This document shows, piece by piece, positions 1 to 9,070 of a stretch of DNA of 64,000 nucleotides. The notes under the pieces were generated by a model. That model ran no database searches. It was not told where the DNA came from and saw only the letters and a list, made by a program, of their open reading frames with translations. Position 1 is the stretch's first letter, and each line of letters begins with the position of its first letter. The position numbers and the translations under genes were made by a program. The stretch comes from Nocardioides carbamazepini (GTDB lineage Bacteria; Actinomycetota; Actinomycetes; Propionibacteriales; Nocardioidaceae), in NCBI RefSeq assembly GCF_024614185.1, contig NZ_JAHTLF010000025.1, positions 62,001-126,000 on the forward strand, read 5' to 3'.

Positions 1-2
1 CC

Positions 3-713
3 CAGGAGGGACGTCACCTGGTGGTCGCCGCGGTCGAGGTCGACTCCGCCGTACCGCTGACCGATGCGGCTGCCGCCGTCGAGGCGGCCTTCCACGACGA
101 CGAGCGGGCCGACCCGGCCGTGCTGGTCGGGGTGAGCGGTGGACACGTCGTCGTGGTGCACCGCGGGGGCAGGCGCCCGGTGCCGGCCCAGGTCCGCGAC
201 GAGCTGACCGGTGCCCGGGAGCGGCTCACCGTCCGGCTCCCCGGGCGGGTCCTGGTCGCAGCCGCCACCCCGGTCGCCGACCCGGGCGATCTGGCGTCGG
301 CGGTCGGCCGCGCCCGGCAGGTGCTGCGCACCGCCCGGCGATACGGTCGGCGCGACGGGGTCGTGATGGAGCGCGACGTGGCGGCGCACCGACTGGTCAC
401 CTCGTCGGTGGACCCCGCCGCGATGCGCGGGTTCGTCCGCGAGCAGATCGGCCCGCTCATCGACCACGACCGCGAGCACCGCAGCGAGCTGCTGCGGACC
501 CTGGACGCCTACCTCGCCTGCTCGCTGTCGAAGGCCCGAGCGGCGGACCTGCTCGGCATCCGCCGCCAGTCGCTCTACGACCGGTTGGCGCGGATCGAGA
601 GACTGCTCGGCGTCTCCCTCGACGAGCCGGACCACCGTACCGGCCTCGGCATCGCGCTGCTCGGCTGGCGGATGCAGACCGGCCTGGACCCGCAGGTCGG
701 CTTCGGCGGCTGA
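3..713 (+). CDS. PucR-type transcriptional regulator, C-terminal part (5' end outside window)
   Basis: The reading frame is open from the first bases of the window, so the true start lies upstream. The last ~60 residues form a PucR C-terminal helix-turn-helix (HTH_30): LLRTLDAYLACSLSK followed by AADLLGIRRQSLYDRL. The part in front is the GGDEF-like middle region usual in this family. PucR proteins are DNA-binding activators, often of purine or amino-acid catabolism; the target here cannot be told. It ends against a converging gene, and its stop codon lies just before a large inverted repeat. Family assignment is firm from the HTH; function is inferred. Confidence 0.8.
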   Translation, partial: QEGRHLVVAAVEVDSAVPLTDAAAAVEAAFHDDERADPAVLVGVSGGHVVVVHRGGRRPVPAQVRDELTGARERLTVRLPGRVLVAAATPVADPGDLASAVGRARQVLRTARRYGRRDGVVMERDVAAHRLVTSSVDPAAMRGFVREQIGPLIDHDREHRSELLRTLDAYLACSLSKARAADLLGIRRQSLYDRLARIERLLGVSLDEPDHRTGLGIALLGWRMQTGLDPQVGFGG

Positions 714-716
714 CCC

Positions 717-820
717 GTTGAGTCGGCGGATCTGACCGGTCGAGCCGTCACTTCTGGATCCGGTTGTCAGCGGCGATGGACGGAAGTGACGGTTCAACGG
801 GTCAGATGTGACGACTCAAC
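717..820. repeat. 38-bp imperfect inverted repeat (palindromic element) between converging genes
   Basis: Arms 717-754 and 783-820 are reverse complements at 32 of 38 positions around a 28-bp centre. Perfect sub-blocks are GTTGAGTCG (717-725) with CGACTCAAC (812-820), and CCGTCACTTC (745-754) with GAAGTGACGG (783-792). The element fills the gap between the PucR-type gene and the DUF1906 gene. It could act as a bidirectional terminator or be a dispersed palindromic (MITE/REP-like) element; there is no T-run. Confidence 0.8.
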
Positions 821-833
821 CCCAGCCGGCTCA

Positions 834-2051
834 CTAGGAAGCGCCGCCGGCCAGCAGCGAGGCCCAGTTCTTCTTGGTCCACTTGTCCTTGACCTTCTGG
901 CCGGCGCGGGCCTGCCAGCCGTGGATGCCGGCCTTCAGCTTCTTGTTGTACTTCTTCGACATCTTGCCCGGGTAGAGGCTCTGCTCCTGGAGCAGGCACT
1001 TGAGCGCGCGGACCTGCTTGGGCTTGGCCTTGCTCGGGGTGATCTTCTTGTAGTTGGCCAGGTTGACCTTGACGCCGCCGCACCGGAGCGGGCTCCCGTT
1101 GCCCAGCTCGAGGTAGTTGCTGTCGATGTTGATGGTGACGCCGCCCCAGGTCTCGTTGTGGCCGCCCCGGTACTGCTTCATCCGGTTGCCGGGCCGCCAG
1201 CCGTCCTCGGCGATGTAGCTGGTGGAGGTGTTCGCGACGTTGTCCCAGCGGGCGATCCAGATCCGGTCCGGGAGGACGACGTCGGCCCGGCCCTGCTGGC
1301 GCGCGTCGTCGAGGATCTTGATGCCCGAGCCGGCGCTGGAGTAGACCCCCGACACGTAGCCGAGCTGACGGATCCGGGCGGTCCAGCCGCTCAGGAAGGC
1401 GAGGGACGACTCGCGGCAGGTCGCGTCCTTGTAGTTGCTCCAGCCCTCGAGGTCGTACCACAGCGAGCTGCCGGGGACGATCCCCAGCGCCTGGGCGGCG
1501 GCCACGGCGCTGTCCGCCTCGGCCGTGCCCTGGGCGCGGGCGGCCTGGTAGCCGCCGGCGCTGGCGTTGCTGATCGTCGGGTCGATGGTGGCGCCGTAGC
1601 GGGGGAACCGGCCCACGCAGGTGGACTGCGGGCCCAGCGTGATCGGGAGGATCCGCCAGCCCTTGGCCAGCTGGGTGGACACCCACGTCGGGGTCAGGTT
1701 CTTCTGGGTCCTGCAGAACCGCGAGGCGCCGGAGATGTAGACCCCGACGGCTCGGAAGGGCGAGTGGGCCAGCCAGGCATCCATGTTCTTCTGCGACTGG
1801 GTCTCGCACTGGTCGAAGCCGTAGCCGGTGAAGTCACCGGGCGTCACCGGGTTCGTCGCGTTCGCGGCCAGGTCGACAGGCGTGTCGACGGGGGCGTCGG
1901 TCTCGGCAGCCTGGGGCGTGCCGCCGAGCGGCGTCAGCAGCGCCAGGGTCAGCAGCACGGCCAGCGCGCCGGCGGCGGCACCCGCGATCGGGACGCGGAG
2001 CCGGCGGTGGAGCCGGGGACGGGCGGACGGGGGAAAGGGCCGGGAAGGCAT
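834..2051 (-). CDS. Secreted DUF1906 (glycoside-hydrolase-like, Rv2525c-type) protein
   Basis: This 405-residue protein has an N-terminal signal peptide: basic RPRLHRRLR, then a hydrophobic stretch ending near PQAAE at ~residue 50. An RR pair makes Tat export possible. The body matches the DUF1906 / Rv2525c-like TIM-barrel family, which begins with a G(Y/F)D motif (here TGYGFDQCE) and carries YISG, WRILPITLGPQ and LWYDLEGW. The family resembles glycosidases of peptidoglycan or other glycans but lacks a firmly defined substrate. The C-terminal ~90 residues are lysine-rich and may bind the wall. GGAGTC precedes the ATG. It is divergent from the kinase gene. Confidence 0.8.
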   Translation of the reverse strand: MPSRPFPPSARPRLHRRLRVPIAGAAAGALAVLLTLALLTPLGGTPQAAETDAPVDTPVDLAANATNPVTPGDFTGYGFDQCETQSQKNMDAWLAHSPFRAVGVYISGASRFCRTQKNLTPTWVSTQLAKGWRILPITLGPQSTCVGRFPRYGATIDPTISNASAGGYQAARAQGTAEADSAVAAAQALGIVPGSSLWYDLEGWSNYKDATCRESSLAFLSGWTARIRQLGYVSGVYSSAGSGIKILDDARQQGRADVVLPDRIWIARWDNVANTSTSYIAEDGWRPGNRMKQYRGGHNETWGGVTINIDSNYLELGNGSPLRCGGVKVNLANYKKITPSKAKPKQVRALKCLLQEQSLYPGKMSKKYNKKLKAGIHGWQARAGQKVKDKWTKKNWASLLAGGAS

Positions 2052-2174
2052 CGCGGACTCCAGGGGAAGGGGAAGCTTGGCGGGCGGGGAGCCGAGTCAC
2101 GATAACCACAACTTTCACACGAGTAACAGGCCTCCCCGTGAACTACACATCTGTAATTCGCATACGGTGGCGGG
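2052..2174. promoter_or_regulatory. Divergent promoter region (DUF1906 gene / Ser-Thr kinase gene)
   Basis: This 123-bp gap is clearly more A/T-rich than its surroundings around 2098-2168 (for example AACCACAACTTTCACACG and CTGTAATTCGCATACG). It separates two outward-facing genes. TAATTC and CATACG are possible -10 elements for the rightward gene, whose GTG start lies within ~20 bp, so a nearly leaderless transcript is possible. The exact promoters are inferred. Confidence 0.4.
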
Positions 2175-3614
2175 GTGGCGCTGCAACCGGGTGACTCCTT
2201 CGGTCGGTACGACGTCACCGGACGACTCGGCCGCGGCGGCATGGGCGTGGTCCTGGCGGCGGTCCACCGCGACCTCGACCGGCCGGTCGCGCTCAAGGTC
2301 CTGGCTCCCCACCTCGTCGACGACGCGGCCTACCGCGCCCGGTTCCTGCGCGAGGCCAAGGCGCTCGCCCGGCTGGACTCCCCGAACGTCGTTCGCATCT
2401 TCGACGCCGGCGAGGAGGACGGCGCGCTCTTCATCGCGACGGAGCTGATCCCCGGCGGGGACCTCAACCAGCTGCTGCGCAACGAGGGCCCCCTGTTCCT
2501 GCCCGACGCGGTGGCGCTGGTCCGTGACCTGGCCCTCGGTCTCGGCGCGGCCCACGAGGTCGGCATCCTGCACCGCGACATCAAGCCCTCCAACGTGCTG
2601 GTCGGGCAGCAGGCGGACGGCCGGATCCGCCCGGTGCTGTGCGACTTCGGCATCGCGGCCGTCGCCGACCTCGAGCAGCTCGCCACCACCGGCGCCGTCG
2701 GGACGCCCGGCTACATGGCGCCCGAGCGGCACCAGGGCGTCGACGCGACCGTCGCCACCGACATCTACGCGCTCGGCTGCGTGCTCTGGGCGGCGCTGAC
2801 GGCGCGGGCGCCGTACGAGGGGGCGACCGGTCAGGTCCTGCTCGGCCACCTCCAGGGACCGGTCCCGCAGCTGCCCGCGTCGAGCGCCGACGCCGCGGCG
2901 GTCAACGAGGTGCTCGCCGTCGCGATGGCGAAGGACCCCGCCGCCCGGTTCGGTACGACGGCCGAGCTGATCGCCGCCCTCGACGCGATCCCGCTCGACG
3001 ACCCCGAGCCCACCCTGCTCGACACCGGCCCGCCGACCCGGCCGCGTCCGGCGGTCGCCGCGCCGCCCGGTCGTCCCCGGCGGGTCTCCTGGCAGACCGG
3101 ACTCCTCGTCCTCGCGCTCCTCGCCCTGGTCGTCGGCGCGGCCGCCTGGGCCCTCAACCGCTCCGACCCGACGCCGTCGGCGCGCCCGAACGACCCTTCG
3201 ACAGATGTCGCCGAGCCGGAGCCCGACGCGCTGCTCGCGGCCTTCCCGCGCGCTGCCGACTGCGAGGTGGTGCCCGATCCCAAGTCGGCCCGGGTGCAGG
3301 CCCGCTGGTGCCTCGACGACACGTCGTCGGTGTACTACGCCCAGTGGCGCGGCTGGGATGCCATGGACGCCAACTACCGCGACCGGGTCGAGCGGGACTA
3401 CGCGTACCGTCCCGACCTGCGGTCGGCCTGGGTGGAGCTCGCCGAGGTCGACCGCGAGCACTGTCGGCGCAAGCTCGCCCTCTGGTACGACGACCGCGCG
3501 GCGCCGTACTCGGTCACGGTCTGCGCGGACAGCGACCAGGCGGTGCGCGCGGCGCTCGACGACCTCGACCTGCCGCCGGGCGACGAGGTCGCCGCCCGCA
3601 GTCCACGGGGCTGA
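2175..3614 (+). CDS. Transmembrane serine/threonine protein kinase (PknB-like)
   Basis: 479 residues with a GTG start. The cytosolic kinase domain (~10-270) is complete: glycine loop GRGGMGVV (19-26), Lys41 in VALKVL, catalytic HRDIKPSN (133-140), DFG (157-159), the [10 protein letters not shown] activation segment and APE (182-184). A Pro-rich linker is followed by one membrane helix (~308-327) and a ~150-residue outer domain with four cysteines. That domain has none of the PASTA repeats seen in PknB proper, so the signal sensed is unknown. It sits 43 bp upstream of purL on the same strand and may be co-transcribed. Active-site residues are intact, so kinase activity is expected. Confidence 0.93.
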   Translation: MALQPGDSFGRYDVTGRLGRGGMGVVLAAVHRDLDRPVALKVLAPHLVDDAAYRARFLREAKALARLDSPNVVRIFDAGEEDGALFIATELIPGGDLNQLLRNEGPLFLPDAVALVRDLALGLGAAHEVGILHRDIKPSNVLVGQQADGRIRPVLCDFGIAAVADLEQLATTGAVGTPGYMAPERHQGVDATVATDIYALGCVLWAALTARAPYEGATGQVLLGHLQGPVPQLPASSADAAAVNEVLAVAMAKDPAARFGTTAELIAALDAIPLDDPEPTLLDTGPPTRPRPAVAAPPGRPRRVSWQTGLLVLALLALVVGAAAWALNRSDPTPSARPNDPSTDVAEPEPDALLAAFPRAADCEVVPDPKSARVQARWCLDDTSSVYYAQWRGWDAMDANYRDRVERDYAYRPDLRSAWVELAEVDREHCRRKLALWYDDRAAPYSVTVCADSDQAVRAALDDLDLPPGDEVAARSPRG

Positions 3615-3657
3615 GCCGATCAGGGCGATCGGGCCGGCCACGGATACCCTTGGGGCC

Positions 3658-5931
3658 GTGGCCGACACCGCTTCCGCACCTGCCCGTCCGACGCTCGACA
3701 CCGTGGCCGTGGCGGCCGGTGATCCCGACCGGGAGCAGCCCTGGTCCGAGCTCGGCCTGAAGGCCGACGAGTACGACCGGATCCGCGAGATCCTGGGCCG
3801 TCGCCCCACCGGCGCGGAGCTGGCGATGTACTCGGTCATGTGGAGCGAGCACTGCTCCTACAAGTCCTCCAAGGTGCACCTCAAGCAGTTCGGCGAGCTC
3901 GCCCAGGAGACCCCGATCGGCCCGATGCTCGCCGGCATCGGCGAGAACGCCGGCGTCATCGACATCGGCCAGGGCTACGCGGTCAGCTTCAAGGTCGAGA
4001 GCCACAACCACCCGTCGTACGTCGAGCCCTACCAGGGTGCCGCGACCGGCATCGGCGGCATCGTCCGCGACATCATCGCGATGGGCGCCCGCCCGGTCGC
4101 GGTCATGGACCCGCTGCGCTTCGGCCCGCTCGACGCCGAGGACACCCACCGCGTGCTGCCCGGGATCGTCGCGGGCGTCGGCGGCTACGGCAACTGCCTG
4201 GGGCTGCCCAACATCGGCGGCGAGGCCGTCTTCGACGAGACCTACCTCGGCAACCCGCTCGTCAACGCGCTGTGCGTCGGCGTGCTGCGCCACGAGGACC
4301 TCCACCTGGCCAAGGCGTCCGGCGCGGGCAACCTCGTCGTGCTGTACGGCGCCCGCACCGGCGGCGACGGCATCGGCGGTGTGTCGGTGCTCGCCTCCGA
4401 GACCTTCGACGCGGACGGCCCGGCCAAGCGCCCCAGCGTCCAGGTCGGCGACCCGTTCATGGAGAAGCTGCTCATCGAGTGCACCCTGGAGCTGTTCGCG
4501 GCGGGCCTGGTCGCCGGCATCCAGGACCTCGGCGGCGCCGGCCTCTCGTGCGCGACCTCCGAGCTGGCCTCCGCCGGTGACGGCGGCATGAACGTCGCTC
4601 TCGACAAGGTGCCGCTGCGCGACTCGACGCTCTCGCCCGAGGAGATCCTCATGAGCGAGAGCCAGGAGCGGATGATGGCGATCGTCGAGCCGGACGACAT
4701 CGACGCCTTCCTCGCGATCACCACGAAGTGGGACGTCGAGGCGGCCGTCATCGGCGAGGTGACCGAGACCGGACGGCTGGTCATCGACTGGCACGGCGAG
4801 ACGGTGGTCGACGTACCGCCGCGGACCGTCGCCCACGACGGCCCGGTCTACCAGCGCCCGTTCGCCCGCCCCGACTGGCAGGACGCGCTGCAGGCCGACG
4901 GCGCCGAGGCGCTCCCGCGCCCGAGCAGCGGCGACGAGCTGCGCGCGACCCTGCTCCGGATGGTCGCCAGCCCCAACCTCTGCGACAAGTCGTGGATCAC
5001 CGACCAGTACGACCGCTACGTCCAGGGCAACACGGTCCTCGCCCAGCCCGCCGACTCCGGCATGGTGCGCATCGACGAGGAGACCCACCTCGGCGTCTCC
5101 GTCGCCACCGACTGCAACGGCCGCTTCGCCAAGCTGGACCCGTACGCCGGCGCGCAGCTCGCGCTCGCCGAGGCCTACCGCAATGTCGCCACCGGCGGCG
5201 CGCTGCCGCTGGCGGTCAGCGACTGCCTCAACTTCGGCTCGCCCGAGGACACCGACGTGATGTGGCAGTTCGCCGAGGCCTGCCGTGGCCTCAAGGACGC
5301 CTGCGCCGAGCTCGGGATCCCGGTGACCGGCGGCAACGTCAGCCTCTACAACCAGACCGGCGAGACCGCGATCCTGCCGACCCCGGTGGTAGCCGTGCTC
5401 GGTGTGATCGAGGACGTGCGCCGGCGTACCCCCTCGGCCTTCCAGGCCGCCGGTGAGCGGATCGTCCAGCTCGGCAGCACCCACGAGGAGCTCTCCGGAT
5501 CCGAGTGGGCGCACGTCGTCCACGGCCACCTCGGCGGTCGCCCGCCCGCGGTCAACCTCGCCAACGAGCACAATCTCGCCCTGGCCCTGCGCGACCTGGT
5601 CGGTGTCGCCACCAGCGCCCACGACCTGTCCGACGGCGGCCTCGCCCAGGCCCTCGCCGAGGCCGCGATGGTCAGCGGCGTCGGCGCCCGGGTGGAGCTG
5701 CCGGGCGACGCCTTCGTCGACCTCTTCGCCGAGTCCGCGGCCCGGGCGGTCGTCACCGTTCCGGCCGACAGCGTCGACGAGCTGATGACGATCGCGGCCC
5801 GCCACGGCGTGCCCGCCGTCGAGCTCGGCAGCACGGGCGGCGACGCGCTGGTCGTGGAGGGCCGGTTCGAGGTACCGCTCGCCGAGCTGCGCGAGGCGTG
5901 GAGCGGCACGCTGCCGAACGCCCTCGGCTGA
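3658..5931 (+). CDS. purL: Phosphoribosylformylglycinamidine synthase subunit PurL
   Basis: 757 residues, the size of the small PurL that works with PurS and PurQ; neither partner lies in this window. It catalyses the ATP-dependent conversion of FGAR to FGAM in de novo purine synthesis. Recognisable motifs are [12 protein letters not shown] (~61-72), VESHNHPS (113-120) and [13 protein letters not shown] (~128-140), with further synthetase motifs ([19 protein letters not shown]-like ATDCNGRF) behind. The GTG start at 3658 gives the usual MADT... N-terminus; the frame is open further upstream but that part overlaps the kinase gene. The gene converges with a lipoprotein gene. Confidence 0.97.
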   Translation: MADTASAPARPTLDTVAVAAGDPDREQPWSELGLKADEYDRIREILGRRPTGAELAMYSVMWSEHCSYKSSKVHLKQFGELAQETPIGPMLAGIGENAGVIDIGQGYAVSFKVESHNHPSYVEPYQGAATGIGGIVRDIIAMGARPVAVMDPLRFGPLDAEDTHRVLPGIVAGVGGYGNCLGLPNIGGEAVFDETYLGNPLVNALCVGVLRHEDLHLAKASGAGNLVVLYGARTGGDGIGGVSVLASETFDADGPAKRPSVQVGDPFMEKLLIECTLELFAAGLVAGIQDLGGAGLSCATSELASAGDGGMNVALDKVPLRDSTLSPEEILMSESQERMMAIVEPDDIDAFLAITTKWDVEAAVIGEVTETGRLVIDWHGETVVDVPPRTVAHDGPVYQRPFARPDWQDALQADGAEALPRPSSGDELRATLLRMVASPNLCDKSWITDQYDRYVQGNTVLAQPADSGMVRIDEETHLGVSVATDCNGRFAKLDPYAGAQLALAEAYRNVATGGALPLAVSDCLNFGSPEDTDVMWQFAEACRGLKDACAELGIPVTGGNVSLYNQTGETAILPTPVVAVLGVIEDVRRRTPSAFQAAGERIVQLGSTHEELSGSEWAHVVHGHLGGRPPAVNLANEHNLALALRDLVGVATSAHDLSDGGLAQALAEAAMVSGVGARVELPGDAFVDLFAESAARAVVTVPADSVDELMTIAARHGVPAVELGSTGGDALVVEGRFEVPLAELREAWSGTLPNALG

Positions 5932-5976
5932 AGGACGACGCGATCCTGGCCGCGCCGTCGTGCGGCCGGCCCGGCG

Positions 5977-7029
5977 CTACGGCAGCCGGGTCCGGTCGGT
6001 CACCGTCAGCTTGATCTGCTCCGGAGCGTCGATCGTGCCCCAGGTCGAGGTGCGCCCGAGCTCGTAGCGCTGCTTGACCACGAGGTTGCGCGGGGCGTCC
6101 TCGCCGACATCGAACAGCACGTGGAACACCGCGCTGCAGTTCTGGTTGGCGATGTCGGGGCAGGTGCCCCGGCCGGCGTCGCGGATGACCTGCACGGCCT
6201 TCGACCCGCCGAGGGTGAAGGCGCCGTCGACGGTCCCGGGGTAGTAGATCGCCCCGGCGCTGAGATCGGTCGTGGCCTCGTCCCACCGGCCGAACGCCGT
6301 CTCGACGGTGGTGGCCAGCCAGGTGCGCCCGTCCGCCGCCCAGTCGTCGCCGGCGTACGGCAGCAGGACCGGTGGCGTCATGGTGCAGGTGAACGCGAGC
6401 TCGCTGACCGTGAGGGTGCGGTTCGGCCGGGCGGTGCCGCCGCAGGGGACCGCCTCGGTGGGTGCCGGGTCGAGCTCGTAGAGGGGCGCGGCGGCGCCGG
6501 CGTCCACCTCGCCCGTCGTCAGATCGGCGGTCTGGGTCACGCCGTCGAACTCCACCTTCAGCTCGGGGTCGTCTCCCGACCCGCTGACGGTGACGAAGAA
6601 GGCCTCCGCCCCCTCGGTCGAGACCTCCGGCGGGGGGATCCGGTAGGACGCCCCGTCGACGACCAGGTCGACCACCGGCGTCGCTGTCGTCTCCAGGTAG
6701 CGGGCGTAGGCGCCGAGCGAGGTGGTGTCGTACTGCCAGCTCACCGGCATGAACACCTCGCCGTCGGTCGCGGTCAGCTGCTCGAGCTGACGGGTGTCGT
6801 CGGCGGAGATCTCCCGGACCGGCTTCCCGACGGTGACCAGGAGGTCGCCGATCGGCAGCGCCACGGTCGTCTCGCTCCCGCTGTCGGCGATCCGCGCGTC
6901 GGGGCGGGCCGGGACCACGTCGCCGGCCGCGACACCGGCCGAGTCGCCGCCGCACGCGGCGAGGGCGGGCGTGAGCAGGAGGAGGCCGAGCGCAGCCGCG
7001 GAGCAACGACGAAGGAGCATGGGCCCCAT
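5977..7029 (-). CDS. Putative lipoprotein of unknown function
   Basis: About 350 residues. The N-terminus MLLRRCSAAALGLLLL is followed by lipobox LAAC at residues ~23-26, so the protein is probably a lipid-anchored exported protein. I recognise no family. The rest looks like beta-rich domains with Asp/Thr-rich segments and paired cysteines (CGGTARPN...FTCTM; CPDIANQNCSAVF). ATG at 7020 is an equally good start. It lies alone between purL (converging) and the SCP-like gene (divergent). Confidence 0.75.
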   Translation of the reverse strand: MGPMLLRRCSAAALGLLLLTPALAACGGDSAGVAAGDVVPARPDARIADSGSETTVALPIGDLLVTVGKPVREISADDTRQLEQLTATDGEVFMPVSWQYDTTSLGAYARYLETTATPVVDLVVDGASYRIPPPEVSTEGAEAFFVTVSGSGDDPELKVEFDGVTQTADLTTGEVDAGAAAPLYELDPAPTEAVPCGGTARPNRTLTVSELAFTCTMTPPVLLPYAGDDWAADGRTWLATTVETAFGRWDEATTDLSAGAIYYPGTVDGAFTLGGSKAVQVIRDAGRGTCPDIANQNCSAVFHVLFDVGEDAPRNLVVKQRYELGRTSTWGTIDAPEQIKLTVTDRTRLP

Positions 7030-7194
7030 TGTGGTGGCCGCGGCCCGGTGCCGGGCGCAGACGTCCGGAATGACCGCCCACCTGAGCGGGTCGGCCGCGG
7101 GCGGTCGATAGGCTGCGGCTCATGGGGATGAGGTGCACGCACTGACCGGGAAGGCCGCGGTCCCTCCCCTCCCGCCGCCCGCGGGAGGCGGGTG

Positions 7195-7554
7195 ATGCCG
7201 GCCCGGCTCCGCCCCGCCGCCGCCGAGGATGTCGCCGCCGCCCTGGCCCGGGTGGCCGCCGGCGCCGCCGAGCGCGCGGACCTGCGGCTGTTGACCAAGC
7301 ACTTCCTCGCCCTCCTCGAGACCCGTGCACCCGGACGGTCCGTCGAGGTGCGGGTGCCGCCGTACGCCGCCGTGCAGGTCGTCGAGGGCGTCCGGCACAC
7401 CCGCGGCACCCCGCCGGCCGTGATCGAGACCGACGCCGCGACCTGGATCGCGCTCGCCACCGGGCGGCTCGCGTGGCCCGACGCCGTGGACGCCGGGCAG
7501 GTCCGGGCCAGCGGCGAGCGGACCGACCTGGCGCCGTACCTGCCGCTGGGGTAG
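7195..7554 (+). CDS. SCP-2/sterol-carrier-like domain protein (Rv0807 type)
   Basis: 119 residues from ATG 7195, with GGGAGG at 7183-7188 as ribosome site; GTG 7192 directly before it is the alternative start. The sequence (VEVRVPPYAAVQVVEG, RGTPPAVIETDAATWIALATGRLAW) matches the small bacterial SCP-like proteins found beside purF in actinobacteria. The family resembles lipid-binding SCP2 domains, but no biochemical role is established. Position between purL and purF supports the assignment. Confidence 0.8.
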   Translation: MPARLRPAAAEDVAAALARVAAGAAERADLRLLTKHFLALLETRAPGRSVEVRVPPYAAVQVVEGVRHTRGTPPAVIETDAATWIALATGRLAWPDAVDAGQVRASGERTDLAPYLPLG

Positions 7555-7654
7555 GGGTCGGTCCCCGAGAGGGCCGCCGCGACCGCCGCGACCGTCGTGG
7601 CCCGAGGGGCCGCGAAGGTGCCATGCCTCGATCGTGCCCCCTAGGTTTGGGGGC

Positions 7655-9007
7655 ATGACCGGACCTGTCTCCACCACCGACCTGCGTACGCGCCTCGCCG
7701 AGATCCTCCCGGCTGTCCGATCGGACCTCGAGGCCCTCGTCCGCATCCAGTCCGTCAGCGCCGACCCCGACCGCCTCGACCAGGTCGAGGTGAGCGCCCG
7801 GGCGACCGCCGACCTGTTCGCCGCGGAGGGCGTCGACGTGCGGATCGTGCGCGCCTTCGACGGCGCGCCGCCCGCCGTGATCGGCGAGAGGAAGGGCCCC
7901 GAGGGCGCGCCCACGGTCCTCCTCTACGCCCACCACGACGTGCAGCCCGAGAACGACCACGCCGAGTGGGACAGCCCGCCGTGGGAGCCGACCGAGCGCG
8001 ACGGGCGGCTCTACGGCCGCGGCGCCGCCGACGACAAGGCCGGCATCATGACCCACGTCGCGGCGCTGCGTCTGCTCGGCGACGACCTGCCCGTCACGGT
8101 CCGCCTGTTCATCGAGGGCGAGGAGGAGGTCGCGAGCGCGACCCTCCCGCAGCTGTTGGAGAAGTACGTCGAGGAGCTGCGCTCCGACGTCATCGTGATC
8201 GCCGACTCCGGCAACTGGGACATCGGCGTCCCGGCGCTGACCACGAGCCTGCGCGGCCTGGTCCGCGTCAACGTCGAGGTCCGCACCCTCACCCACGCCG
8301 TCCACCAGGGCATGTGGGGCGGTCTGGTCCCCGACGCGCTCATCACCCTGTCCCGCCTGATCGCCTCGCTGCACGACGACGCGGGCAACCTGGTCGTCGC
8401 GGGCCTGCACTCCGGCCCCGCCGCCGACGTGGACTACCCCGAGGAGCGGCTGCGCGCCGAGTCCGGAGTCGCGTCCGGTGTCGAGTGGATGGGCTCGGGC
8501 CCGGCCGTCGAGCGGCTGTGGACCCAGCCGGCGCTGTCGGTGATCGGTCTCGACGCGCCGAAGGTGGACGGCTCGTCCAACACGCTCATCCCGGCTGCCC
8601 GGGCCCGCCTCGCGCTGCGCACCGCCCCTGGCGAGACCTCCGCGAACGCCCTCAACTGCCTGCGCGCCCACCTCGAGCAGCACGTCCCGTGGGGTGCCCA
8701 CCTCACGGTCGAGGTCGTCGACACCGGCGAGCCGATCGCGCTCGACGTCAACGGCCCGGCGTACGACGCCGCGCGGGCCGCGTTCACCGAGGCGTGGGAC
8801 GGCACCGCGCCGGTCGACATGGGTGTCGGCGGCTCGATCCCGTTCATCGCGGAGTTCCTCGAGAGCTTCCCCGCCGCGTCGGTGCTCGTGACCGGCGTCG
8901 AGGACCCCGACACCCGCGCCCACGGCCCCAACGAGGGGCTGCACCTGGCGGAGTTCGAGAAGGTCCTGCTCGCCGAGGCGCTGCTGCTGCGCAATCTCGG
9001 CGCCTGA
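7655..9007 (+). CDS. M20/M25/M40 family metallo-dipeptidase
   Basis: 450 residues from ATG 7655, which follows a GGGGG stretch; an upstream GTG at 7634 is less well placed. It is a cytosolic zinc aminoacyl-peptidase of the dipeptidase/ArgE family. Metal and catalytic motifs are in order: LLYAHHDVQP (His), YGRGAADDKAG (bridging Asp), IEGEEEVAS (catalytic Glu), a lid domain, then a C-terminal HGPNEGL motif (His). Substrate is probably a dipeptide, but this cannot be fixed from sequence. Confidence 0.9.
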   Translation: MTGPVSTTDLRTRLAEILPAVRSDLEALVRIQSVSADPDRLDQVEVSARATADLFAAEGVDVRIVRAFDGAPPAVIGERKGPEGAPTVLLYAHHDVQPENDHAEWDSPPWEPTERDGRLYGRGAADDKAGIMTHVAALRLLGDDLPVTVRLFIEGEEEVASATLPQLLEKYVEELRSDVIVIADSGNWDIGVPALTTSLRGLVRVNVEVRTLTHAVHQGMWGGLVPDALITLSRLIASLHDDAGNLVVAGLHSGPAADVDYPEERLRAESGVASGVEWMGSGPAVERLWTQPALSVIGLDAPKVDGSSNTLIPAARARLALRTAPGETSANALNCLRAHLEQHVPWGAHLTVEVVDTGEPIALDVNGPAYDAARAAFTEAWDGTAPVDMGVGGSIPFIAEFLESFPAASVLVTGVEDPDTRAHGPNEGLHLAEFEKVLLAEALLLRNLGA

Positions 9008-9040
9008 GTCGCGGGGGGTGGCGGTGAACCCGCGCCCCTC

Positions 9041-9070
9041 AAAGTAGAGTGATACGCTAGACTAACTCGC
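9041..9070 (+). promoter_or_regulatory. Probable promoter/operator of the FAD oxidoreductase gene
   Basis: The 30 bp before ATG 9071 are A/T-rich in an otherwise GC-rich context and hold TAGAGT (9045) and TAGACT (9058) as direct repeats 13 bp apart, plus GATACGCT as a -10-like element. No clear Shine-Dalgarno precedes the ATG, so the mRNA may have a very short leader. Promoter role is inferred. Confidence 0.35.

Noticed and set aside
786-2105. Long plus-strand frame opposite the DUF1906 gene
   Set aside because: Its sequence is low-complexity (Gly/Arg/Leu/Val/Asp-rich) and mirrors the codon bias of the true minus-strand gene, which has a signal peptide and a recognisable domain.
5753-8944. 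1063-codon minus-strand frame across the purL end, lipoprotein, SCP-like and peptidase genes
   Set aside because: It runs over four separate recognisable genes and has no domain; it is a shadow of high third-position GC.
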